50,436 nt of DNA from an uncultured Clostridia bacterium (GCA_944386445.1 CALXBD010000078.1:1-50436); one strand, 5' to 3'. Shown: positions 15,666 through 24,294, numbered from the stretch's first letter. Made by a program: numbers and translations. Notes: generated from the letters alone by a model not told the origin.

Positions 15666-15679
15666 TACAAACGTTTGCA
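15666..15679. promoter_or_regulatory. LacI-type operator upstream of the importer genes
   Basis: tacaaacgtttgca contains the perfect palindrome caaacgtttg (15668-15677) with the central CG typical of LacI-family operators. It lies about 65 bp upstream of the TATAAT (15598-15603 on the minus strand) that probably serves the binding-protein gene, and just after the 3' end of the LacI gene itself. Autologous control is inference. Confidence 0.6.
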
Positions 15680-15725
15680 TTTTTCTGAACATGGAGTTTT
15701 CACAATAAAAAATACAGCAGAAAAT

Positions 15726-16733
15726 TCATTCCGCTGTAAACGAGATATTGCCGCAGCTTTCGCGGAGAAGAAGTCCGGGCGGCAAAATCAGTTCCCTGTC
15801 AAGACAGGATTTTCCCAAAGCCAGATCCACCGCCCGATAAGCCAGGTCCTGTTTGGAAGGCGTAATCGTGGTGAGACGAATTTGAGGCAGGGCCGAAAAA
15901 AGGATATTATCAAAGCCGACAATGGAGATATCCCGACCTACGGACAGGCCTTTTTCCTCAGCGGCTTCCATGACGCCCAGTGCCAGAAAATCGTTAAAGG
16001 CAACAATTCCGGTAGGCGGTTCGGCGGCATTCAGCAGTTCCCTGGCAGCACGGCATCCCCCTTCCACGGTGTTGGCGTCGCTGACCCGTACAGTCACATA
16101 GTCTGGTTCCATATGATTTCGGGCAGCCGCATGAAGGAATCCCTTGCAACGGTCGTCGGCGGTATAGTTGACAACATTTCGGTTAATGTAAGCAAGCCTT
16201 TTATGCCCCCGTGAGATCAAAGTTTCCGCAGCCAGTGCGCCTGCCGCGAAGTTATCCATATGAACCGAACGGATCCAGGGATCATCCATTTGGGTGCGGC
16301 TGCCCAAAAAGACCACAGGGATCCCCAGGTTCTGAAACAGGCGATGGCTTTCGTCACAGACCGGCATAATAATCAGCCCCGAAACCCGGCGTTCCAAAAG
16401 GAGGTCTCGGTACGCTGCCTCCTGACGGGTATCCCAGCAGCTGTTGCACAAAAGCACGGGATATCCGGCCTGATGGGCTCGTTCCTCCACATATTTGGTG
16501 ATCTCGGGGTAATGGGGGTTGGCGATGTCTGGGATAATCAACCCCAAAAGCCGGCTTTCCTGTTTCACCAGCTGGACGGCGGCCTGATTGGGCAGATATC
16601 CTAAGGTACGGGCGGCTTCGCGGATACGGACAATGGTGTCGGATTCCCGGATAAACTTTCCGTTCAGGACTCTGGAAACGGTGGAATAAGAAACCTTGCA
16701 GGCGTTGGCGATATCTTTAATTGTTGCAGACAG
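15726..16733 (-). CDS. LacI-family transcriptional regulator (probable CTG start)
   Basis: 335 aa if started at CTG 16733. In this frame the protein begins SATIKDIANACKVSYSTVSR, a textbook LacI helix-turn-helix with hinge (TLGYLPNQAAVQ), then a sugar-binding domain (LLGLIIPDIANPHYPEI ... ISIVGFDN ... PQIRLTTITPSKQDLAY). The only ATG/GTG/TTG start (GTG 16568) would delete the whole DNA-binding domain. The CTG is placed 7 nt after ggggagga and gives the standard (M)SATIKDIA N-terminus. The start overlaps the end of the PHP gene by 17 bp, implying coupled translation. Probable operator: caaacgtttg at 15668-15677. Confidence 0.88.
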   Translation of the reverse strand: MSATIKDIANACKVSYSTVSRVLNGKFIRESDTIVRIREAARTLGYLPNQAAVQLVKQESRLLGLIIPDIANPHYPEITKYVEERAHQAGYPVLLCNSCWDTRQEAAYRDLLLERRVSGLIIMPVCDESHRLFQNLGIPVVFLGSRTQMDDPWIRSVHMDNFAAGALAAETLISRGHKRLAYINRNVVNYTADDRCKGFLHAAARNHMEPDYVTVRVSDANTVEGGCRAARELLNAAEPPTGIVAFNDFLALGVMEAAEEKGLSVGRDISIVGFDNILFSALPQIRLTTITPSKQDLAYRAVDLALGKSCLDRELILPPGLLLRESCGNISFTAE

Positions 16734-17691
16734 GATGATTTCCTCCCCTCGTGCAGTCCGGGAAAAACGGGTTGGAGATAGCTTCCAAATTTAAGACATC
16801 CGGAACCCCCCGATAAAGGGCAACCACCAAAAACTGTTCTATCCTGGGCAGAGGCATTGAAGGTTTGGCGGTCCCCAGGATTTGGCTTCCGTTCTGATCC
16901 CACAGAACAACGGTTAAATTTTCTTTACCAGCAGTATCCAGCAGCAGTTCTTGGGCAGTTCCCGAAAACCGGCTCCCGGGAAGTTGCCGATTTCTGTAAG
17001 AATCCCTCACTTCTATCCGGATCAGGCTATCTTTGCAGACAATAGCCCGTTGACTGCGGATGGCATCCAAAGCGGCACTTTCTGGATCGGCAATGCCGGA
17101 ATCCATCCCCAGCCAGGTAACGGTTTCTTTTCCGTGCCATGGCCGGGCATGATAATCTAAGCCGCTGACTGCGGCCAAATGGGTATTTCCCGCTCTGAGC
17201 CTGTTAATCCAAAGCTCGATGGCCAGATCGTTGCGGCAAAATTGAAAATCACTGGTATTCAAAATTTCGATATAATCGAAGGCATCGTAATCTGAAATAT
17301 GGTAAAGCCAGGCACATCCTGTAACAGCGGGATAGCCGATCCGTATAGGGTGCGCCAATCCGGCCAGTCCTCCCAATTTTCGGATATCCCTACAGATTTT
17401 TTCAGGACATTCCGGGGAATAGCCCCTCCAATCGATATACTCCTTGACCCCCAGCCCCAGGACATGCCCGTAAAAGGTCGTGACCTCAATCCCTCGGAGC
17501 CCGTGTACGCCTTTTTCCCTGCAGGCCGGCAGAAGCTGCGGATGTCCGGATACAGAATTGTGATCTGTCAGGGCGATGAGTTCCGCACCCCGGTTTGCCA
17601 GGGCCTCCACCATTTCCGGGACGGTGGCTTTTCCATCGCTGTGAACGGTGTGGTTGTGAAGCTGCGCGTTGACCCAGCGAATCTGCTTCAT
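16717..17691 (-). CDS. PHP-domain metallophosphoesterase, CehA/McbA-like catalytic half
   Basis: 324 aa. The polymerase-and-histidinol-phosphatase metal site is complete at the start: QLHNHTVHSDG (HxH...HxD), then LIALTDHNSVSGH (TDHN), GIEVTTFYGH (E, H) and GLAHPIRIG (H), with SGLDYHARPW (D, H) near residue 195. These ligands bind the two or three metals that hydrolyse phosphoesters. It overlaps the preceding 155-aa gene by 4 bp (ATGA) and the LacI gene by 17 bp. Fused CehA/McbA-family proteins carry an N-terminal beta-sandwich followed by this domain; here the two parts are separate genes. The substrate is unknown; carbaryl hydrolysis by the namesake should not be assumed. Confidence 0.85.
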   Translation of the reverse strand: MKQIRWVNAQLHNHTVHSDGKATVPEMVEALANRGAELIALTDHNSVSGHPQLLPACREKGVHGLRGIEVTTFYGHVLGLGVKEYIDWRGYSPECPEKICRDIRKLGGLAGLAHPIRIGYPAVTGCAWLYHISDYDAFDYIEILNTSDFQFCRNDLAIELWINRLRAGNTHLAAVSGLDYHARPWHGKETVTWLGMDSGIADPESAALDAIRSQRAIVCKDSLIRIEVRDSYRNRQLPGSRFSGTAQELLLDTAGKENLTVVLWDQNGSQILGTAKPSMPLPRIEQFLVVALYRGVPDVLNLEAISNPFFPDCTRGGNHPVCNN

Positions 17692-18155
17692 AATCCTCTC
17701 ACCTCCACCCGGTATCGCAGGGAATCGGTAAATACGGCGTATACATGCAGCACCAGCTCGTATTGTCCCGGCAAATTTTTCCCATTGCTAAAGCAGGGTG
17801 TGGACCCCTCTTCTGCCAGACAAATCTCCCGACGGCAGAGAAATTTATGGTCTTCTCCCCGCCACCCATCGGGGCCTTTGATTGCCAGATTGATTAGATT
17901 TTTCAAAGGGCATAGGTTTATTAAATCGGAAATCGTCTGGGGATCCTCCCGAAAAATTTCGGTACGGGCGGCCTCCCGCACCTCCTTCTCCAAATCTTTC
18001 GGAGGCTTTGTCCGCTTTTCAGGTTCGTATTCCAAAAGGACCTCCAAAACCTTATATTCTTTAGAAATTTCAAAGGTATAGCTGATGTGGTAATATTTCT
18101 GCCCGTATGGCAGCTCTCCGGCTGCCGAAAACAGGCATTGGGATAACGGTTTCAT
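17688..18155 (-). CDS. Small protein resembling the N-terminal beta-sandwich of CehA/McbA proteins
   Basis: 155 aa, no signal peptide. The segment NLINLAIKGPDGWRGEDH, the later GSTPCFSNGKNLPGQYELVL and the end SLRYRVEV follow the layout of the N-terminal accessory domain of fused CehA/McbA metallohydrolases (DLGLFDP-GFRGWSG..., ATPGYLPGPLPAGTW..., Y-V-V). This is recognised by pattern only. ATG at 18155 follows aaaggagc. It is the first gene of the set and overlaps the PHP gene by 4 bp, so the products are probably made in equal amounts and act as a complex. The residue 60-100 region (KDLEKEVREAARTEI) looks helical and inserted. Confidence 0.6.
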   Translation of the reverse strand: MKPLSQCLFSAAGELPYGQKYYHISYTFEISKEYKVLEVLLEYEPEKRTKPPKDLEKEVREAARTEIFREDPQTISDLINLCPLKNLINLAIKGPDGWRGEDHKFLCRREICLAEEGSTPCFSNGKNLPGQYELVLHVYAVFTDSLRYRVEVRGL

Positions 18156-18379
18156 GATAACGCTCCTTTCGCAGCTTTATCATAAGGCCCGGCACCAAGT
18201 TCCCGCAATCTTTCTCCGGTCTGGATCGGGTATGTTTTTTGTAAACTCCAAAAATTTCCCTTTGCAAAATGAAATCAAAAAAGCAGCGCCCATTCGCTCA
18301 GGGTAAATGCAGGATGAATAGGCGTTAATTTCTTGAAAAAGGGAAATACTATATAAAACGGCAGGAAGGCTGGATTTTT
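18156..18379. other. Divergent intergenic region between the CehA-like set and the PBP gene
   Basis: On the minus strand aaaggagc precedes the 155-aa gene, and TTGCGG-18-TATGAT (near 18181-18210) is a weak promoter candidate. On the plus strand gttaat-17-tactat (near 18324-18352) is a weak candidate for the PBP gene, whose ribosome site caggaagg follows at about 18361-18368. No other gene is visible. Confidence 0.4.
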
Positions 18380-20035
18380 ATGAAAAAACATTCACGCAAG
18401 GGCACCTTTGCGGAGGAGCGCCCTTATAGTTTTGCGATTCACCGGCGGGCAGCTATATTTTTCGCGTTTTGCGCAGCTGCCTTTACCCTTTTATACCTGC
18501 GGGTGGGAGCGCTTTCCCAGTGGCAGGGTTTGGCCCAGGCAGCCCAGCAGCAAGGCAAATACACCCTTACGATCTCAGAAACCCGGGGCGGCATCTATGA
18601 TTGCAACATGGAGCCTCTGGTCAACAATGTTTCTGAAACGGTCAGTGCGGTGCTGCCGTCCGCTGAAAACCTGGTTCCCGTATTGGAGGCGGTGCCGGTA
18701 GGCCGTCGGACAGAGGTGTCAAAGCAGCTTCAAAACGGAAAACCTTTCCTATTGAAGGGCCTATCCCCTATCGAAGCGCCGGGGGTGGAAAACTTCACGG
18801 TTTTGGAGAGGTCAGCGGACCGGCAGCTGGCCGCCCATATAGTCGGTTATACCGGAGATGGCGGCAGCGGTGTCACCGGTATTGAGAAAAGCTGGGACTC
18901 GTATTTGTCTTCGGAGACGGCCAAGCAGCAGATCGTGTATACGTTAGACGGGTTAGGTCACAGCATCGCAGGCATTGAGCCGGAGATTCGCGAAGAGCAT
19001 GTAAGCGGCGCAGGCGTGGTGCTGACCATAGACGAAACCATCCAGAAGATTGTGGAAAACGCCGGGTCAGCGGGCCTTGACAAGGGCGCCATCGTGGTCA
19101 TGGACCCGGATACAGGGGAAATCAAAGCCTCTGCCAGCCTCCCTTCTTATACTCAGTCGACTTTGGCAGAGTGCATCCAGGATGAAGAGAATACCCCTAT
19201 GATCAACCGGGCATTTTTAAGCTACAGTGTAGGCTCCACATTCAAAGTAGTGACGGCGGCTGCAGCGCTGGAAGCAGGATTGTCCATAACCGAGACCTAT
19301 GACTGTCAGGGCTATATTAATGTGGGCGGCCAAATTTTCCGATGTCACAATCTGGCGGGACATGGGGAAGTGGATATGGTAGACGCCATGATGAAATCCT
19401 GCAATCCGTATTTCATTCAGCTGGGGCTGAAGGTAGGCGGAGAAAAGCTATTGGAAATGACAGAGCGGTTCGGTTTTGGAGATCGGATCACGCTGTCGGA
19501 CGGGATGACGGTATCCGGTGGCAGCCTGCCCAGCAGAGAGGAGCTTCAAAATCCCGCGGCTGTAGGGAACTTGAGCTTTGGACAGGGAAAGCTGATGGCC
19601 TCGCCGGTACAAATCTGTCGGATGATGGCGGTGGCGGCCAACGGCGGAATGCTGGTAACGCCGCGGTTGGTATTAGGCACCACTCCTGACGGGGAAACTT
19701 TGGACTTAACGGCAGATACCCCGCCGGTGCGGATCCTTTCGGAGGACATTGCCGCCCAGCTCCAAAGCTTTCTCATCCACTGTGTCATGGTTGAAGAGGG
19801 GCAGAATGCCCTGCCCTCCAACAATACCGCCGGCGGCAAGACAGCCACCGCCCAGACAGGCCGCTATGACGAGGAAGGCGAGGAGTATGAGCACGGATGG
19901 TTTTCGGGCTTTTTCCCGGCGGTAAATCCCCGGTATGTCATCACGGTCCTGGCAGAAGACAGCGGCTTCGGCAATGGGACAGCCGCTCCGGTGTTTGCCG
20001 AAATCGTAGAAGAGATGACAAAGCTCGGTTATTAG
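18380..20035 (+). CDS. Class B penicillin-binding protein (PBP2/SpoVD/FtsI-like transpeptidase)
   Basis: 551 aa. A short cytoplasmic N-terminus and one membrane anchor (about 22-45) are followed by a class B dimerisation domain (RGGIYDCNMEPLVNN) and the transpeptidase domain. The active-site motifs are SxxK as S286-T-F-K289 (SVGSTFK), SxN as SCN (near residue 341) and the third box as K487-T-A in GGKTATAQTG instead of the usual KTG. It crosslinks peptidoglycan outside the membrane. ATG 18380 is preceded by caggaagg. Stands alone; it ends 4 bp inside the convergent XRE-membrane gene. Whether it acts in division, elongation or sporulation cannot be told; there are no PASTA domains. Confidence 0.88.
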   Translation: MKKHSRKGTFAEERPYSFAIHRRAAIFFAFCAAAFTLLYLRVGALSQWQGLAQAAQQQGKYTLTISETRGGIYDCNMEPLVNNVSETVSAVLPSAENLVPVLEAVPVGRRTEVSKQLQNGKPFLLKGLSPIEAPGVENFTVLERSADRQLAAHIVGYTGDGGSGVTGIEKSWDSYLSSETAKQQIVYTLDGLGHSIAGIEPEIREEHVSGAGVVLTIDETIQKIVENAGSAGLDKGAIVVMDPDTGEIKASASLPSYTQSTLAECIQDEENTPMINRAFLSYSVGSTFKVVTAAAALEAGLSITETYDCQGYINVGGQIFRCHNLAGHGEVDMVDAMMKSCNPYFIQLGLKVGGEKLLEMTERFGFGDRITLSDGMTVSGGSLPSREELQNPAAVGNLSFGQGKLMASPVQICRMMAVAANGGMLVTPRLVLGTTPDGETLDLTADTPPVRILSEDIAAQLQSFLIHCVMVEEGQNALPSNNTAGGKTATAQTGRYDEEGEEYEHGWFSGFFPAVNPRYVITVLAEDSGFGNGTAAPVFAEIVEEMTKLGY

Positions 20036-21021
20036 CGGGATGTTTTCTTTATAAGGCCCACAATTCCAACAAATGCTGCAAAAAGCACTGCGGCACAGGG
20101 CCAGATGATCCATGTCCGGTCCCAGCGCCCAGTGATAAAGCTGGCAGCCAGAAAACCGGCTGTTACGATGCACCAGTAAATACCGGCTAACGGCTCGATC
20201 TTACGTTCAGCAGACTTTTTTTCCGGGGTGTAGTCTCCCTGCTGCAGCAGCTTGTCGCAGCTTCCCCAGACGACACCTGCCCAAACCAACAGCGTAACGC
20301 CTGCCGCTACCAGCAGAAAAAGGGTGTCAACCATCAGCGCATAAATGAAGTTCCCGGCCTGAAAAGCCGCAGCTGTCAGCAGAGGGATTACACTTGCAAT
20401 GCATAAGCTGATACCGGTGACAATGCAGCGGCGATGGGCGGTTTCAAATTCCTGACGGCGGGTTTCAGCCAGACCTTCCACGCCGTATTGGGGAGAAAAC
20501 TCTTCCTTTTCCAGGAAATCGAAGGGAGCAAGCTTCATCGCTGTCAGGATAAACACGGCAACGGCTGCCATGATAATCAGCAGAAGGATCACCGTCCCGA
20601 TTCCTCCGGCCAGATCCTCTGAAATCAGGCCAGGCCGATATTCTGACAACGCCCCTAAAAAAATCAAAACAGTGGGTGAAAGGATGCAGGCTGCCACAGC
20701 CCCGGCGTAGCGTCCGGCCGCCCAGCCCGAAAGCTCCAAAAACCGGTTGGCATCCTCCATGGTAACGGTTGGCAGCGCTCCCTCCGGAGGAATTTCTTCC
20801 GGCGCAGGGGTCTCTTCCAGCACAGAATCCTTCAGCAGATAGTCGGTGCTGACATCAAAGATTTGGCTTAAAAGTAGGATCTTATCCAGATCCGGCACCG
20901 AAGCCGCGCTCTCCCACTTGGAGACCGACTGCCTGGAAACGTTGAGCCGATGAGCCAGTTCCTCCTGGGACCAGCCGTTTTTTCTGCGAAGCATGGCAAT
21001 TTTTTCTGCAAGGATCATCAT
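20032..21021 (-). CDS. XRE helix-turn-helix protein fused to a multi-span membrane domain
   Basis: 329 aa from ATG 21021, 5 nt after aggagg (ATG 21018 also possible). Residues about 4-60 form the helix-turn-helix (KIAMLRRKNGWSQEELAHRL, VSRQSVSKWES). A Pro/Glu-rich linker (EETPAPEEIPPEG) follows, then about six hydrophobic segments in two groups, separated by an acidic/charged loop (EFSPQYGVEGLAETRRQEFE). Proteins of this layout are common in Clostridia and are thought to sense membrane or envelope state; no ligand is known. The stop codons of this gene and the PBP gene overlap (20032-20035), with no separate terminator. Confidence 0.85.
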   Translation of the reverse strand: MMILAEKIAMLRRKNGWSQEELAHRLNVSRQSVSKWESAASVPDLDKILLLSQIFDVSTDYLLKDSVLEETPAPEEIPPEGALPTVTMEDANRFLELSGWAAGRYAGAVAACILSPTVLIFLGALSEYRPGLISEDLAGGIGTVILLLIIMAAVAVFILTAMKLAPFDFLEKEEFSPQYGVEGLAETRRQEFETAHRRCIVTGISLCIASVIPLLTAAAFQAGNFIYALMVDTLFLLVAAGVTLLVWAGVVWGSCDKLLQQGDYTPEKKSAERKIEPLAGIYWCIVTAGFLAASFITGRWDRTWIIWPCAAVLFAAFVGIVGLIKKTSR

Positions 21022-21137
21022 CAATTCCTCCTGAAGGGTTTCCCCTGTTGTCTAAGAAAATGATAGCAGAAAAGCCGGTTGACGGCAACCAAGTTTTCTT
21101 GGAAATCTGTCAACCGGCAGTTGCATTTGTAAAAATC

Positions 21138-21692
21138 TCAGAGAGTAACGGTTTCATCGGCCAGAAAAGCGGCTTCGGCCGGGTCATGGGTGATGAGAAG
21201 GATGGCCTTTTTCGCTTTCAGTTCCCGGAAGATCTCCATGACCTCCTGTTTTCGCGCCTCGTCCAGCCCCTGGAAGGGTTCGTCCATGAGAAAGACCTCT
21301 CCATCAGCGCATAAAGCTCGTGCCAATGCCACCCGGCGGCGCATGCCGCCGCTGAGGCTGTCCGGCCGGGAAGAAAGTTCCGCTTCCAGCCCCATTTTCT
21401 GAAGCCAGCACGCGCCGCCGGAGCCGGCCACTTCGGCATTTTGCAGGACTGTCAGCTGCGGAAACAGCCTGTCTTCCTGAAACACTACCGAAATCCGCTT
21501 GCCTTCTAACCCCGAGACAGAGCCGGCATCTGCCTTTTCCAGCCCCAAAAGGATCCGGAACAGGGTCGTCTTCCCCACGCCGGACGGCCCCATCAGGGCG
21601 GTCAGTCCCCGGTCCGGGAAGGTATGGGAGAAATTTTCCAGCACCATCTTATCTCCAAAGGATTTGGTCAGTTTTGTGACGACGATTGGCAT
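21138..21692 (-). CDS. ABC transporter ATP-binding protein (SsuB/TauB/ThiZ-like), compact
   Basis: 184 aa, noticeably shorter than the usual ~240-260 of the family, but all motifs are present: Walker A GPSGVGKTTLF, Q-loop VVFQEDRLFP, signature LSGGMRRRVALARAL, Walker B VFLMDEPF and H-loop LLITHDPAEAAFLADE. The protein ends right after the H-loop, so only the C-terminal tail is missing. It overlaps the permease gene by 25 bp and is last in the crp-binding protein-permease-ATPase order. Confidence 0.9.
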   Translation of the reverse strand: MPIVVTKLTKSFGDKMVLENFSHTFPDRGLTALMGPSGVGKTTLFRILLGLEKADAGSVSGLEGKRISVVFQEDRLFPQLTVLQNAEVAGSGGACWLQKMGLEAELSSRPDSLSGGMRRRVALARALCADGEVFLMDEPFQGLDEARKQEVMEIFRELKAKKAILLITHDPAEAAFLADETVTL

Positions 21693-22474
21693 TTTGCCGC
21701 CTCCCCTCTCCCTTTAGCCAGCCGTAGGACCAGTTTTTCCACCAGTACGCTTAGAAAGATGGTAACAGCTGTCCAGCAGAAGACATCTAAGGTTTCCAGA
21801 TAGACTTTCGCATCCCGGAGCATGGTGCCGATACCGGTTCGCGGCAAGGCCAGAACCTCTCCGGCAATGCCGGCCTTCCAGGCAAAGCCCACTGCGGTGG
21901 ATACGGCTGTCCGAAACAGCGGCAAAATTGCCGGCAAATAGCAAAGCCGGAAGGTTTTCCGCTTGGAGAACCTGTATACCTGAGCCACTTCCAGCAAATT
22001 CCGATCCACCCCTTTTATCCCGTTGTAAACGCTCATGTAAACCGGCGGGAATACCACCAGAAACGCCACAAATATGGACAGATTGTAGGATTTGATCCAG
22101 ACCAGGGCCAGGATGACGAAGGAGGTGACGGGAGCCGCTTTGACCACAGCCAGCAGCGGGGACAAAAGGGTGTGTACGGCGCCGGAAAAACCGCCGGCTG
22201 TACCCAAAACAACTCCGGCTAAGGTTCCCAGCAGATATCCTAAGAAAACCCTTCCGAAGGAGACACCGATGGCGGTCCAGAAGTCCGCTGTTCCCGAAAG
22301 CTCTATCAGACGTTTCACCACCGCCAGCGGGGAAACCATCAGCAGGGCGTTATCCAGCCACATGCAGATTCCCTGCCAGAGCGCAAGCCAAAAAACGGCG
22401 ACGAGGAGTACTCGCGCCGTTTTCAGAACAGTTTTGGAGGGAGAATGCTTACCGGATGTAGTAGAAGTCCTCAC
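21668..22474 (-). CDS. ABC transporter permease (SsuC/TauC/ThiX-like)
   Basis: 268 aa if begun at GTG 22474 (a TTG at 22507 is also in frame). Six membrane segments; the coupling loop is LLEVAQVYRFSKRKTFRLCY. Fits the NitT/TauT permease class, which imports taurine, sulfonates, nitrate, or pyrimidine thiamin precursors. It overlaps the binding-protein gene by 26 bp and the ATPase gene by 25 bp, so translation is tightly coupled. Confidence 0.88.
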   Translation of the reverse strand: MRTSTTSGKHSPSKTVLKTARVLLVAVFWLALWQGICMWLDNALLMVSPLAVVKRLIELSGTADFWTAIGVSFGRVFLGYLLGTLAGVVLGTAGGFSGAVHTLLSPLLAVVKAAPVTSFVILALVWIKSYNLSIFVAFLVVFPPVYMSVYNGIKGVDRNLLEVAQVYRFSKRKTFRLCYLPAILPLFRTAVSTAVGFAWKAGIAGEVLALPRTGIGTMLRDAKVYLETLDVFCWTAVTIFLSVLVEKLVLRLAKGRGEAAKCQSSSQN

Positions 22475-23531
22475 TTGGGATCGTGCCTCCGATGGTCTGA
22501 GGGTCAAATTCGTACATGACCTGCAAAAAGTCGCCCAAAGCGGACTGCATCTCTTCCCCTTCCAGGCAGACGATGTTGCAGTAAGGGATGGCCTTTTCGG
22601 CTACAGCAGCCTTAATGAGGTCAAATTTTTCGGAGAGTTGTGCGGCTTCAGCGGGATTGGCGTTGACGTATTCAGCGGAGGCGGCGTACTGGTCTAAGAA
22701 GGCGTTTACCGCGTCGGGATGCTCCTCAACATATTCGGTACGCCCGATAATGACACCCATAGGCAGCTTTTTGGAGGTGAGCTTCTCCCACTCTGTAGAA
22801 AGATCCATGGCGATGGTGACGTTGGGATCCTGCATGGTCACAGTGGTCACGAAGGGCTGAGGCAAGACAGCCACAGCGGTATCCGCGGAAGCAACAGCAG
22901 TTGCTGCATCGGCGTGTTCGGTCTTATAGTCGATGGTCACATCGGTTTCGGGATCGATGCCGTTTTCCCGGAGCAGGTATTCAAAGGTGTACTGAGCGGT
23001 TGTTCCCTTTCCGCTGGAGATAATGGTCATACCCTTCAGGTCGGCCAGGGAGTTGATCTCCACGCCCTTGGTGACTAGGAACAAAACCCCCAGCGCGTTG
23101 ACGCCCAAAACTTTGACGCCGCCGTTTGTTTTATTCCAGAGGGTAGCGGCTACGTTGGAGGGAACAGACGCGATATCCAGCTCGCCGGTAGAAATCTTGC
23201 TGACCACTTCGTCGGCAGCGCCGGCCAGGGTAAAGGTGTAAGGCGTATTTTCGTCGTTGGCGCTGTCCTCCATCATTTTCAGCATGCCAAGGCCGGTAGG
23301 TCCTTTCAGGCCGGCCACGTTCATGGCGACATCGGGAATAACATCGCTTTCCTCGCTGCTTTCGGGGGTAGAAGACGGCTCGGAAGCAACCTCTGTTTCA
23401 GAAGAGATTGCAGAGCTTTCAGATGCGGAGGATTCCGGGGCAGAAGAGCCAGCATTGCTGCCGCATCCTGTCAAAACGGCGGCCAGCATAATTGCCGCGG
23501 TAAAGAGAGCTGCTAATTTGTTGCGTTTCAT
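22449..23531 (-). CDS. ABC substrate-binding lipoprotein (NitT/TauT/SsuA type)
   Basis: 360 aa from ATG 23531, chosen because aagagga precedes it and a lipoprotein signal follows: LAAVLTGCGSNAG (lipobox Cys at about 23). The frame is open further upstream but that part overlaps the Crp gene. An acidic Ser/Glu-rich linker (to about 65) precedes the binding domain: AGLKGPTGLGMLKMMED, TGELDIASVPSNVAA, DLKGMTIISSGKGTTAQ. The glycine-rich and SxNVAA-type loops are common to SsuA/TauA/ThiY-like binders. The ligand is unknown. One base separates it from the Crp-family gene (taa c atg). Confidence 0.88.
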   Translation of the reverse strand: MKRNKLAALFTAAIMLAAVLTGCGSNAGSSAPESSASESSAISSETEVASEPSSTPESSEESDVIPDVAMNVAGLKGPTGLGMLKMMEDSANDENTPYTFTLAGAADEVVSKISTGELDIASVPSNVAATLWNKTNGGVKVLGVNALGVLFLVTKGVEINSLADLKGMTIISSGKGTTAQYTFEYLLRENGIDPETDVTIDYKTEHADAATAVASADTAVAVLPQPFVTTVTMQDPNVTIAMDLSTEWEKLTSKKLPMGVIIGRTEYVEEHPDAVNAFLDQYAASAEYVNANPAEAAQLSEKFDLIKAAVAEKAIPYCNIVCLEGEEMQSALGDFLQVMYEFDPQTIGGTIPSEDFYYIR

Positions 23532-23532
23532 G

Positions 23533-24225
23533 TTAAAATTCCTCTTTTCCAGGTTGCAAAGATTTGCGCGAATTTTGAGGGGGTTTCTCCAACCGCTCCC
23601 AGTCCACCTGCCAGCAGCATCGGGATTCCCGGCGGATGACGCCGTCAACTTCCAGTTTTTCGATAACCCTGTAGAGGGACGCTCTTCCCATGCCCAAAAT
23701 TTTTCCCAGTCGGGCCAGAGGTTCTACTCTGACAGTTCCGTCTTCCCTTCTCTGATGCAGAAGGTAAAGGCGCAGCTTTTGTTCCGCGCTGGAAGCGGAA
23801 AACAGGTCGATTTTCCAATTCAGGAATCGGATGCGGTCGGTCAAGAAGGCCAGATAGTTGCGGTTGACGGAGAAATCCTCAGCAAAAATCTGTGTTAGTT
23901 CCTCCTGCCCGATAAGGATGACGCTGGAAGCCACCGCGGCGGAGATTTCAGTGATATGACCACTGTAATCGGTAAAGACCGTAGAAACGCCGAACATATC
24001 TCCGGGGCAGAGCTGATTCAGCAGTGTTCCACCGGTGCTGCGGACTGCCAGGCGGCCTTTAGTGACAATTCCCAGGCTGCGCAGATATCCATGGAGGACT
24101 TCCCCGCGGGAAAGGGATTGCTCCCGGACCCGTCCGTTAGCCAAAGCCAGTACCTGTTCTGCCGGGATCCCGCAAAACAGCGGCGAAGCAGCGCAAGGCT
24201 CCAGCCAGGAAGGCATCTCAGCCAT
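23533..24225 (-). CDS. Crp/Fnr-family transcriptional regulator
   Basis: 230 aa. An N-terminal cyclic-nucleotide-binding-like beta-barrel (GEVLHGYLRSLGIVTKGRLA ... LCPGDMFGVSTVF) is followed by a dimer helix and a C-terminal winged helix (LARLGKILGMGRASLYRVIE, then KLEVDGVI). No four-Cys Fe-S signature of FNR is present at the N-terminus (Cys at about 9 and 18 only), and the residues that bind cAMP are not conserved, so the effector is unknown. It is first in the operon with the transporter. A palindrome overlapping its own -10 box (24295-24325) suggests autoregulation. Confidence 0.85.
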   Translation of the reverse strand: MAEMPSWLEPCAASPLFCGIPAEQVLALANGRVREQSLSRGEVLHGYLRSLGIVTKGRLAVRSTGGTLLNQLCPGDMFGVSTVFTDYSGHITEISAAVASSVILIGQEELTQIFAEDFSVNRNYLAFLTDRIRFLNWKIDLFSASSAEQKLRLYLLHQRREDGTVRVEPLARLGKILGMGRASLYRVIEKLEVDGVIRRESRCCWQVDWERLEKPPQNSRKSLQPGKEEF

Positions 24226-24294
24226 GGAATCATCCTTTCGGAAGTATTAGGGCGGACACGCCTGTCCACGCATCCGCCGTCACAAGGAGGAAAA

